A stretch of 18,915 nt of DNA from the NCBI GenBank assembly GCA_964472545.1, contig CAYYNP010000201.1, positions 1-18,915 on the forward strand. Direction: 5' to 3'. Of this stretch, positions 1 to 6,536 are shown in pieces. Under the pieces are notes generated by a model. That model did no database searches and was not told the origin of the DNA. It was given only the letters and a program-made list of their open reading frames with translations. This stretch comes from CAYYNP01 sp964472545 (GTDB taxonomy: Bacteria > Planctomycetota > Planctomycetia > Pirellulales > Thermoguttaceae). Within the stretch, counting starts at the first letter, position 1; each line of letters opens with the position of its first letter. The position numbers and the translations under genes are program-made.

Positions 1-1478
1 GGCCACGCTGCATCGAGCGCGCGGGCCAACTCGGGCGAGCCGGCCCAGTAGAAGTATCCCGCCCGCGGGCCACCGATGCCGCCGTAGACGTAAAACAGCG
101 GCGCCAAATGGCCGGCGTCGATCATCTCGGCAACGTGGGCGTTGAGCTTCGCGCGAAGCCGCGCCGTCTCGGGGCCGTCGCCGGCGATTGTCGGGCGCTC
201 CCACAAGTATCGATCCTGCCCGGAAAGCCAATACTCGTATCGCTCGGTGCCTTCGATCGCCATCGCCAGCCCGGGCGTGTCCATCAGGTGGTGGTCGACC
301 GGCCGGACCTGCTTGTCGCCGGAGAGAAACTTCACCGGCAACCCGCCGGCGATGGCCAGCGCCATCATCGGCGGCACGGGCGCCGCACGCACTTTCGGGC
401 TGTTCCAATCGTCCTCGAACGGGTCGAATTGAAACTCCTGGGCTACGGCCACGACCTGCTCGCCGGGCTTGGAAAGAGGGGACAGGTACATTTTGCCGGA
501 ACGGCCCGCAGGGTGCTTCGCACAAAATGTACCTGTCCCCTCTTTCCAAGCCGGGTCGTCTTCCAGGCCGATATGCTCCAGGACGTTGATCGGATAATCC
601 CGCAGCACGCGGGCCCAGCGCCGGCATTGGCCCACGACCTCCTCGGGGAGCCCTTGCATCCACCGGTCGGTCTGCTCCGGCTCGAACAGCTTCCCGCCAA
701 ACAGCGGCATCACGGCGATCTTGCCGGCCTCGGCCGTGAAGCAAAACGTCAGCCGTCCGTCGGCCATTTCGATCGACGCGGGCTGGTGTTCCAGACGGAA
801 GAGGATCGGCAGGTCGAGCTTCGCGGGCGGATGTGGCTCGCGGGCGAAGCCGGCGCCGAGATGCTCGTCGTCGAGGTCGATCACGGCGGTGTAGCCGCGG
901 TGTGGCGTCGCCTGGCCGAACCAACCGAGGACCCACGGTTCGTCGAGATCGAAGCCACCCGGCTCGACGTCGGCCAATGCGTCGGTGCGCACGACGATCG
1001 GCTCGCCGTTGCGAACGAATGCGAGGCACGTCGGTGCCGCGCCGGCCTCACTGCCGGGGCCAAAGGCAACCGCCGAGCCGGGGCTGTCGATCAGCACGGC
1101 CGGCGAGAGACGGCTGAGCACGACGCGGGTCGTCTTGCCTGAGGGCAATGCATACTCGGCGATCTGGTGGTCCCATGCCTGCTGAACCACGCGGGCCTTC
1201 CGCACGTCCGGCGCCGAGAACGTCACCTCGAAGATCAGATGCGACCGGCCGACGTAGGCCGGCATCACGCGCATGCCGCGCGTTGGCAGATCGTACGAAG
1301 TCCGCCCGAGTGTCACACCCTGCTCGCCGAAATCGACGCGAAAGGAGAACCCACCGTCGTTGCGAAAGGCCTCCCGGGCGTCGTGCGAGGGCGCCCAGCC
1401 GTGTGCAAGAATGGTCGTAGCACTCAGTACGAGCACGACGAAAAGCGGCGTCGTCAGAGCTCGCCTAAGAACACACAT
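1..1478 (-). CDS. Secreted protein of unknown function, 3' end beyond the window
   Basis: The minus strand stays open from an ATG at 1478 to the left edge, giving at least 492 residues with no stop. The N-terminus (MCVLRRALTTPLFVVLVLSA, followed by TTILAHG) is a typical Sec signal peptide, so the product is probably exported. I do not recognise a family. The body is rich in beta-type segments and aromatic motifs such as WVLGWFGQATPHRGY and YFYWAGSPELARALDAAW. Codon use is G/C-rich at third positions as in the neighbours. Residues about 309-338 are encoded entirely by a palindromic repeat (466-552) that keeps the frame open. The overlapping plus-strand open frame at 108-1142 is a shadow: it begins and ends inside this gene and has no signal peptide or recognisable motif. 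No clear Shine-Dalgarno precedes 1478. It lies downstream of and in the same direction as the PQQ-like gene, with a palindrome between them, so co-transcription is uncertain. Confidence 0.8.
   Translation of the reverse strand, partial: MCVLRRALTTPLFVVLVLSATTILAHGWAPSHDAREAFRNDGGFSFRVDFGEQGVTLGRTSYDLPTRGMRVMPAYVGRSHLIFEVTFSAPDVRKARVVQQAWDHQIAEYALPSGKTTRVVLSRLSPAVLIDSPGSAVAFGPGSEAGAAPTCLAFVRNGEPIVVRTDALADVEPGGFDLDEPWVLGWFGQATPHRGYTAVIDLDDEHLGAGFAREPHPPAKLDLPILFRLEHQPASIEMADGRLTFCFTAEAGKIAVMPLFGGKLFEPEQTDRWMQGLPEEVVGQCRRWARVLRDYPINVLEHIGLEDDPAWKEGTGTFCAKHPAGRSGKMYLSPLSKPGEQVVAVAQEFQFDPFEDDWNSPKVRAAPVPPMMALAIAGGLPVKFLSGDKQVRPVDHHLMDTPGLAMAIEGTERYEYWLSGQDRYLWERPTIAGDGPETARLRAKLNAHVAEMIDAGHLAPLFYVYGGIGGPRAGYFYWAGSPELARALDAAW
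466..552. repeat. Palindromic REP-like element inside a coding sequence
   Basis: Two perfectly complementary 30-base arms (466-495 and 523-552) flank a 27-base loop. Each arm contains the core GGGGACAGGTACATTTTG read inward. The element is 87 bases, a multiple of three, and lies in frame within the minus-strand secreted-protein gene. There it adds about 29 residues, including KEGTGTF and GKMYLSPLSKP. This core resembles mobile palindromes that I recall as common in planctomycete and some proteobacterial genomes; that is memory and not a search. No transposase is adjacent, so mobilisation in trans would be needed. Confidence 0.85.
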
Positions 1479-1501
1479 TAGGGCGGCTAGGGCCAAGTTC
1501 A

Positions 1502-1577
1502 GGGTGGCCGGGGCAAAGCGCAGCGGTGCCCCGGAACGCCCACACTGGGGCACCGCTGCGCTTTGCCCCAGCCACCC
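1502..1577. repeat. Palindromic repeat between two minus-strand genes
   Basis: Two 31-base arms (1502-1532 and 1547-1577) are complementary except for one position and flank a 14-base loop. The ends read GGGTGGC and GCCACCC, and the interior contains GGGGCAAAGCGCAGCGGTGC. It sits 45 bases past the stop of the PQQ-like gene and 23 bases before the start of the next gene. It could therefore attenuate or end transcription, or protect the 3' end of the mRNA, although there is no U-tract. Its ends match those of the elements at 3329-3389 and 6430-6528, which suggests one repeat family with different cores. Confidence 0.85.
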
Positions 1578-1622
1578 ACCAACCGTCACTGCCAGAGTTC
1601 TGCCGAAGAAATGCCACATGAC

Positions 1623-3092
1623 TCACCGGCCCTCGAAACAGATGACCACGTTGCGAACCGCTTTGTGAAAGACGTGCTTGCCGGAGACGGCCATCGGCGA
1701 ACAGGTGGCATGGAAGGCCCCGCCGAAACAGCCGTCGTAGAGCGCTTGCTTGACTCGATTCCGCTGGTGGGTAAGGTACCGATCGACGCCGCTGGCCAGA
1801 TCGATGTGGCAATAGGCCCCTTCGCTGCGATGCCAGCCCGGGTCGCGCACAGTCAGCAGCCCGCCGCCGGCAAGACTGACGCCCCAGGACTGATCGGTCA
1901 CGCAGAATCCCACGTCGAACGTGCTTCGCCGCGAGAGCTGCTCGCCCGGTTTCGGCTGCCACTCCCATTGGTCTTTGTCGATCGTGTAGCGATCGCGGAT
2001 CAGCGGCTCGAGTTGCCCGGACTCCAGATCGAGCCGGCCGGGAAACGCCCAGCCCGAGGCCGACAGCCGCACCAGGGCGTAGATCACGTAGGCGTGGCCG
2101 TCGGCGCCGATCGCCGGCAGCGGCCCCGTGCACCCGCCGCCGTGTACCGGGATGATCGGGGCCACAAACTTCGGCTTGCCGGTGGCGGCCGAGAGGACGT
2201 GGAACCCCTGTTGCTGCGGATGTTCCGTGAGCCAGCTTCGGACCTTCTCGAGCAGTTCGTCCTGCACGAGCATCTTACCGTGGTTGGCCTCCATGAACGG
2301 CCGCATCACCTGTTGTTCGAGTGCCCGATAGGTGGCGTGCGAGCCGTTGACCAACTGGGTGGTGGCGATCACCGTGTCGCCGGCGGCTACCAGCCAGTAA
2401 TCGCGAATGGCCATGCCGGGCAGCTTGTCCGATTTCCAGCGCAGCCGGCCGTCGGACGCGTCGAAGGCATAGACGCGGTTGTCGCCGGCGCCCACGTAGA
2501 GCACGCCGCGATGGCAGGCGGGCGTACACATGACCATCGCGCCGACCGGTCGCCGCCAGAGCTGCCGGCCGTCTTGCGGATCGACGGCGTAGACCGTCGC
2601 GTCGCGTCCGGCGATGAAGACCTTGCCGTCGGCCACCACCGGCGCGGTGGAGAGGCCCTCGCCGGTCGCGAACGTCCACAGCCGCCGTCCGTCGTCGGCC
2701 GCGACGGCGTGCAGCCGGCGGTCCATCGACGTCGCCAGCACGACGCCCGAATCGTAAGCCGGCGTGGCCAGAATCGGCCCGCCGGTCTTATAACGCCACA
2801 CGGTTTGCCCCGTCCGGCGGTCCAACGCCAGCAGATTTCCCCAATTCGTGCCCAGAAAGACCTTCCCGTCGGCCACGATCACCGGGCTGCCGGTGAAGGT
2901 CGGCTCGCCGAGCGTGCGGGTCCACTTGACCGACAACGGCGGCTGCACGGCGTCGGCCGAGCGGCCGGTGTGGGCCGCGTCGTGCTGCAATTGGGGCCAG
3001 TCGTCGGCCGCCGTGGGCGACGCGGCTGCGAGCACCAGCGCCGCAGTGAGTAGGCCCGATGTCGAAATGGGCGCCCTGTTTGTCATCTTCAT
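1623..3092 (-). CDS. Secreted PQQ-like beta-propeller repeat protein
   Basis: A 489-residue exported protein. The N-terminus has a Sec signal peptide (hydrophobic GLLTAALVLAAA, likely cleavage after TAA at residue 29). From about residue 55 to 225 come successive PQQ-type propeller repeats: each has a GxV(F/L)xG strand, then A(V/L)D..DGR..W, for example ALDRRTGQTVWRYKTG, AVDPQDGRQLWRRPVG and AFDASDGRLRWKSD. The C-terminal half keeps the fold more loosely. I see no vicinal disulphide or catalytic Asp set of true quinoprotein dehydrogenases, so it is probably a structural or binding propeller and need not bind PQQ. Both Met1 and Met3 could start it: GGAG lies 3 bases before Met1 and 9 before Met3, so Met3 is the better-spaced choice. 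Such proteins are abundant in planctomycetes, and the substrate is unknown. Confidence 0.9.
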   Translation of the reverse strand: MKMTNRAPISTSGLLTAALVLAAASPTAADDWPQLQHDAAHTGRSADAVQPPLSVKWTRTLGEPTFTGSPVIVADGKVFLGTNWGNLLALDRRTGQTVWRYKTGGPILATPAYDSGVVLATSMDRRLHAVAADDGRRLWTFATGEGLSTAPVVADGKVFIAGRDATVYAVDPQDGRQLWRRPVGAMVMCTPACHRGVLYVGAGDNRVYAFDASDGRLRWKSDKLPGMAIRDYWLVAAGDTVIATTQLVNGSHATYRALEQQVMRPFMEANHGKMLVQDELLEKVRSWLTEHPQQQGFHVLSAATGKPKFVAPIIPVHGGGCTGPLPAIGADGHAYVIYALVRLSASGWAFPGRLDLESGQLEPLIRDRYTIDKDQWEWQPKPGEQLSRRSTFDVGFCVTDQSWGVSLAGGGLLTVRDPGWHRSEGAYCHIDLASGVDRYLTHQRNRVKQALYDGCFGGAFHATCSPMAVSGKHVFHKAVRNVVICFEGR

Positions 3093-3219
3093 CGGCTCCG
3101 AAGCTCGGTCGTTGATCTTCGGCAGTATAGCCGAATCGCCTCGTGGGCGGTATCTTCCCCGTGGGTGGCCCAGGAGAACTGCAAAGTCGACATAAATGCG
3201 GTCCTGTCGCGTTTTCGCC

Positions 3220-3303
3220 TTCCGTAGGGTGCGTCTGGACGCACCATTTCCTTCAGGAGACTCTGCGTCCTATCCATGGTGCGTCCAGACGCACCCTACG
3301 GAA
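3220..3303. repeat. Palindromic repeat, GGTGCGTCTGGACGCACC type
   Basis: Perfect 28-base arms at 3220-3247 and 3276-3303 flank a 28-base loop. Each arm is itself partly palindromic around GGTGCGTC and GACGCACC. It differs in sequence from the other palindromes in the window and so represents a separate family. It lies in the region between two divergently oriented genes. No terminator-like T-run follows. Confidence 0.85.
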
Positions 3304-3328
3304 TGTCGGACTTCGCAGATCTCCTGGT

Positions 3329-3389
3329 GGGTGGCGCGGCCACAAGAGGGTTCATGCCGAGGCCGAAACCTCTTGTGGCTGCGCCACCC
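3329..3389. repeat. Palindromic repeat with GGGTGGC ends
   Basis: Arms of 21 bases at 3329-3349 and 3369-3389 are complementary except for one position. The outer ends are GGGTGGC and GCCACCC and the inner core is GGCCACAAGAGG. The loop is 19 bases. The end sequences are shared with the palindromes at 1502-1577 and 6430-6528. Confidence 0.8.
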
Positions 3390-3449
3390 CGACGCTTTTT
3401 CGGCCAATGTGAGAGAAGTGGCAACACCTGCTGCGGAAAAGCGGCGGGG
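3387..3449. repeat. Weak inverted repeat abutting the previous palindrome
   Basis: The 17 bases at 3387-3403 (CCCCGACGCTTTTTCGG) match the reverse complement of 3433-3449 at 14 of 17 positions. The left arm starts inside the end of the 3329-3389 palindrome, and the right arm is followed by CCACCC, the same terminal motif. It may be a decayed or chimeric member of that family, or part of a compound element. Confidence 0.5.
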
Positions 3450-3591
3450 CCACCCGAAGTGTCTTCCGGTGCGGGCGTGAGGTCGTCTTTACCCGTCCCC
3501 CCGGGATGGTTACGATGGGTATAGGCTGAAGGCGTCGGCCCGGCGGAGATGGCGACGCTAAGCCAGCAAACCACGGCAAGAGGTTCTGCCC

Positions 3592-4287
3592 ATGTGTGGT
3601 AACATCGCGTGTATTGCGGCGGTTCTGTTTGGCGTCGACGCCACGTACGAACCGTTGCCCGGCGGCGACGGAATGCTCTACCGCGTTCAACTCGAGCCGG
3701 AGGCGATCGACCTATTGCGCAGCGGCGAGGCGTTTTGCAGTTCGATTCCTCCTCAAGCCGGCAACGTCCGCGAGGTACGAATTACGCTCGGCTCGGAGAA
3801 GTTGCCGGCTGCCGAACCACCGCCGCTGCCTCCTGCCGTTACGCCGCCGGCTGCCGTTCCACCGATCAGCGTACGGCCGTTGCCGCCGCTTCCGCCGACG
3901 CCCGATTGGCCGGGCGTGTCGCCGCCGACGGAACCGAGACCGCTGATTCCCCCTGCCGAACCGCAGCCGTCGGCCGTGCAGCAGGCCGGTTTCACCGAAC
4001 CCGCGTCGCCGTCGGCGCCACAGACGGGCCCGAGCGGCGAATCGGCGCCCTCCGACTCGCCCAGCGACGGACTCGAACCGAACCCGGAAAACGCGCCGTC
4101 CGATCGGCCTTGGGGATGGCTTACGCTCACGTTCGGTCTGTTTGCGTCGCTGGGAGCCAACGGCTTTCTGGTCTGGGTCGCCACCGATTTCCGCCGGCGA
4201 TATCGGGCGCTGTTGGGAAGGATTCGGGCCGACCGAGAGCCGGAGATCGCGACGGCTGAGGCACGCGACACTACGCCCTCAATTTGA
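3592..4287 (+). CDS. Proline-rich single-pass membrane protein, unknown function
   Basis: A 231-residue protein that I cannot assign to a named family. Residues 1-16 are weakly hydrophobic and may form a short or atypical signal. Residues 17-70 look like a small folded domain (YEPLPGGDGMLYRVQLEPEAIDLLRSG). Residues 73-172 are dominated by Pro, Ala, Ser and Glu and are probably disordered. Residues 174-197 (WGWLTLTFGLFASLGANGFLVWV) form one membrane helix, followed by a basic stretch (RRRYRALLGRIR), which suggests a cytoplasmic tail. ATG at 3592 is the first start after an in-frame stop at 3559. AGAGG lies 8 bases upstream. Its 3' end overlaps the convergent URO-D-like gene by 17 bases. The topology suggests an envelope-spanning anchor or tether, which is an inference only. 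Confidence 0.75.
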   Translation: MCGNIACIAAVLFGVDATYEPLPGGDGMLYRVQLEPEAIDLLRSGEAFCSSIPPQAGNVREVRITLGSEKLPAAEPPPLPPAVTPPAAVPPISVRPLPPLPPTPDWPGVSPPTEPRPLIPPAEPQPSAVQQAGFTEPASPSAPQTGPSGESAPSDSPSDGLEPNPENAPSDRPWGWLTLTFGLFASLGANGFLVWVATDFRRRYRALLGRIRADREPEIATAEARDTTPSI

Positions 4288-5374
4288 ATTCCCGCGCGGC
4301 GTGGTAACAGGCGAGGATATTCGCCACGGGCGTGTCGGGCTGGATGTTGTTCGAGGGCATCAGGATCAGGCCGCCGCTTTGGCCGCAGCCGCGGATCAAC
4401 TCCTCGACTTCGCGGCGAACGTCTTCCGGCGAGCCGAACGGCAGCGTGCGTTGGATGCTGATGCACCCGTGTAACGTGACGCGGTTGCCCCATTGCCGGC
4501 GGACCTCGATCGGGTCCATGCACTCCGGCTGGATCGGATTGAGCACGTCGAAGCCGACATCGATCATATCGCCGACCAGCTCGGTCAGCTTGCCGTCGCT
4601 GTGGAAGAAGAAGTAGAGATCGTCGCGGACTTCGCGGCAAGCGGCGATCAGTCGGGCCATCCGCGGCTTGTCGAACCGCCGCCAACGCTCCGGGCCCATC
4701 ATGATCCGGTCCTGCATGGCGATGTCGCCCACGATGCGGATCATGTCGACGTCCGCCCGGGCCATGCCCAGCGCCTGTTCCGTGTAGATGGCGAAGAGCC
4801 GATCATAGGTGGCCTCGACCAACTCGGGGTTGATCGCGTAGTCGGCCAGCGCGTTCTCCAAGCCGCGGAGATTCCAGTAGCGGCGAAAGGGGTTTTCCAA
4901 GTCGGCGGTGACGAAACGCTCTTTGGCCTTTAAGGCGGCCACTTGCCCGGCGTAGTCGTCCGGCTCGACGATCCCGGCGTCGTAGAGCATCCGGCAGCCG
5001 GCCAGATCGTCCGGCGTTTCGGCATGCTGCAACGGCCCGCCGAGCCATTGCCGATAGCGGCCGTCGGCTCCCTCGCGAAAACGAACGCCCCAAGCGTCTT
5101 CGTACGTGCGATCGTCGTGCCATCGCGACGGCTTGCCCGAGGCGTGGCCCGGCGACAATTCGCGATCCTCCGCACCTTCCGGCGGAACGACCTGCGAACT
5201 GAGATCGGTCCAGCCCTCGATGCCGAGTCCGTCCAACACGACCTGCCAATCGTCGGTCTCGTAGTGGCGTTTGAGTGTCTCGATCACTTCCGGATGGAAC
5301 CAGCCGTCGGTCGGCGTGCGGTCGGGCGGTTGGTGGTTCAGGGCGGTAAGCAGGCGCTGGCGGGGCGTCATCAT
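4271..5374 (-). CDS. Uroporphyrinogen decarboxylase-like (URO-D superfamily) protein A
   Basis: A 367-residue protein of the URO-D / cobalamin-methyltransferase-like TIM-barrel superfamily. Family marks are the N-terminal RLLTALNHQPPDRTPTDGWF (residues 7-26), FFFHSDGKLTEL (255-266) at the end of a barrel strand, DVLNPIQPECMD (276-287), LHGCISIQRTLPFGSPEDV (301-319), and the C-terminal LILMPSNNIQPDTPV (336-350). It is not a good HemE candidate: the RQAGR substrate motif of true uroporphyrinogen decarboxylase is absent. The HxC...C zinc ligands of MtaA/CmuA-type methyltransferases are not all obvious either, because the position is HSD. It follows gene B with an ATGA overlap, so the pair is probably translationally coupled. 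The reaction is unknown. Decarboxylation, methyl transfer or another metal-assisted step on a small carbon compound are all possible. Confidence 0.88.
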   Translation of the reverse strand: MMTPRQRLLTALNHQPPDRTPTDGWFHPEVIETLKRHYETDDWQVVLDGLGIEGWTDLSSQVVPPEGAEDRELSPGHASGKPSRWHDDRTYEDAWGVRFREGADGRYRQWLGGPLQHAETPDDLAGCRMLYDAGIVEPDDYAGQVAALKAKERFVTADLENPFRRYWNLRGLENALADYAINPELVEATYDRLFAIYTEQALGMARADVDMIRIVGDIAMQDRIMMGPERWRRFDKPRMARLIAACREVRDDLYFFFHSDGKLTELVGDMIDVGFDVLNPIQPECMDPIEVRRQWGNRVTLHGCISIQRTLPFGSPEDVRREVEELIRGCGQSGGLILMPSNNIQPDTPVANILACYHAAREFKLRA

Positions 5375-6396
5375 CGGTCTTCCGTGTTGGTGTTGCTTCC
5401 GTAATGGGTCATCTCGTCGAGCATCGCCTCGACGTTCGCAAGCGGCACGTCGCCGGCGATTTCGCCCCGGGCGATCAGGCCGCCCTGAAGACGACCGTAC
5501 GTGTCGACGTCTTCACGCACCGCGGCGCGAACGTCTTGCGGCGTGCCGCGCGGGAGCGTCCACTGGCGGTCGAGGTCGCCCAGCAGACAGGCCTTGTCGG
5601 CGATCAATTCGGCCAGCCGCTCGCGGGGCATGCAATTGCACTGCGGGTTGAGCACGTTGGTGCCGAGTTCGATCAGGTCCGGGAGGATCGGATCGATCAC
5701 GCCGTCGCTGTGAAACCAGACGTGCTTGCCCGCGCGGCGGACCACTTCGAACATCTTCGCATAGGCCGGCTTGAAGAGCTCGCGCCACAAGGGGGGGCGG
5801 ATCAGCAGGGCCTGTTGCGTGCCCCAGTCGTCGCGGAAATGAACGCCGTCGAGCCCGTCCAACTCACCCAGCCGCTCGAGCCGGCGGAGGATCACTTCGA
5901 GGATCAGATCGCGCAGCTCGGTCAAGCGCTCCGGCTCGACTAGCAGGTCTTCGTTGGCCGCCTGGAAACCGCGCAAGTAGTAGATCCGCTGCCAAAGCGT
6001 GTCGCCGTCGGCCAGCGTGTACTTACGGTCGTCGTTCTCTTCGATCCGCCGGGCAACTTTCGCGATGATCTCCGGGCTGGCGGTGTCCGGCGGCCGATAC
6101 GCCGTCAGCGACGCCCAATTGGCCAGCGGATAGAAGACGACCTGGCCCTTGTGCTCGTCGTTGTAGCGCACCCAAAGGCTCCCCCAAAGATCACGGCTGG
6201 GCACGTCGATCTCGGGCCCGAACTCGCCGAACGTGGCACTGCCGACGCTGACCACGTCGTCGGGAAATCGGCGATAGAGATCTTCCAGCGCTGCCCCGTA
6301 GCGCCGCCGAGCCCCGGGCAGCGTGCAGTGCATCAGCGGCGGCCGATCCGGGCCGGTCATCTCGATCGCGCGGCGGACGCGCTGGCGGCTATTCAT
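5371..6396 (-). CDS. Uroporphyrinogen decarboxylase-like (URO-D superfamily) protein B
   Basis: A 341-residue URO-D superfamily protein, clearly paralogous to its neighbour but divergent. Landmarks are GPDRPPLMHC (15-24), VHFRDDWGTQQALLIRPPLW (185-204), KHVWFHSDGVIDPILPDLIE (224-243), VLNPQCNCM (248-256), LLGDLDRQWTLPRGTPQDV (271-289) and the terminal GEIAGDVPLANVEAM (311-325). The HSDG motif is kept, but the HGCI/HGSI motif of proteins A and C is replaced by GDLD. That implies a different active site and probably a different substrate. The C-terminal QCNC segment could be metal-binding. Its stop TGA overlaps the start of gene A. No Shine-Dalgarno is evident before 6396. Upstream lies the anomalous G/C tract and then the large multi-haem gene, so a single minus-strand transcript is possible. 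Confidence 0.88.
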   Translation of the reverse strand: MNSRQRVRRAIEMTGPDRPPLMHCTLPGARRRYGAALEDLYRRFPDDVVSVGSATFGEFGPEIDVPSRDLWGSLWVRYNDEHKGQVVFYPLANWASLTAYRPPDTASPEIIAKVARRIEENDDRKYTLADGDTLWQRIYYLRGFQAANEDLLVEPERLTELRDLILEVILRRLERLGELDGLDGVHFRDDWGTQQALLIRPPLWRELFKPAYAKMFEVVRRAGKHVWFHSDGVIDPILPDLIELGTNVLNPQCNCMPRERLAELIADKACLLGDLDRQWTLPRGTPQDVRAAVREDVDTYGRLQGGLIARGEIAGDVPLANVEAMLDEMTHYGSNTNTEDR

Positions 6397-6429
6397 GAAG
6401 TTTATTTGAACGCTAGGTGGTTGGCGGAT

Positions 6430-6528
<99 letters not shown>

Positions 6529-6536
6529 TCTTGCCG

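Larger units (their letters stand above)
3093..3591. other. Gene-free region carrying palindromic repeats
   Basis: About 500 bases lie between the start of the minus-strand PQQ-like gene and the plus-strand proline-rich gene. Short open frames on both strands run through palindromes and lack signal peptides, ribosome sites or recognisable motifs, so I do not call genes. The stretch holds a near-perfect palindrome at 3220-3303, a second at 3329-3389 and a weaker one at 3387-3449. Promoters for both divergent genes must lie here, but no convincing -35/-10 pair stands out. The last 70 bases contain GCGTCG (about 3533-3538) and CGACGC (about 3553-3558), which could form a leader hairpin. Confidence 0.7.

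Noticed and set aside
108..1142. Long plus-strand open frame of 344 codons
   Set aside because: It lies wholly opposite the minus-strand secreted-protein gene, which has a signal peptide and coherent codon use. The plus frame encodes an Arg/His/Gly-rich product without motifs, as expected from the antisense of GC-rich coding DNA.
1502..1577. Intrinsic terminator of the PQQ-like gene
   Set aside because: The hairpin is strong but no T-run follows it on either strand. Its ends match repeats found elsewhere in the window, so a repeat element is the better description.
1563..3053. Plus-strand open frame of 496 codons
   Set aside because: It mirrors the PQQ-propeller gene, which has clear repeats and a signal peptide. 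The mirror product has no recognisable domain.
1623..3092. Quinoprotein alcohol dehydrogenase
   Set aside because: The protein is shorter than these enzymes and shows no adjacent-Cys pair or catalytic Asp context. Only the generic propeller repeat is supported.
3510..3591. Possible cyclic-di-GMP riboswitch suggested by GACGCTAAGCC before the proline-rich gene
   Set aside because: The upstream GGGCAAACC-type strand and the second conserved stem of the GEMM fold are not found in the right order. Only a simple GCGTCG/CGACGC hairpin can be drawn.
4271..6396. Calling the URO-D genes hemE (haem biosynthesis)
   Set aside because: The RQAGR substrate-binding motif of true uroporphyrinogen decarboxylase is absent from all four, several paralogues occur together, and no other haem-biosynthesis gene is nearby.
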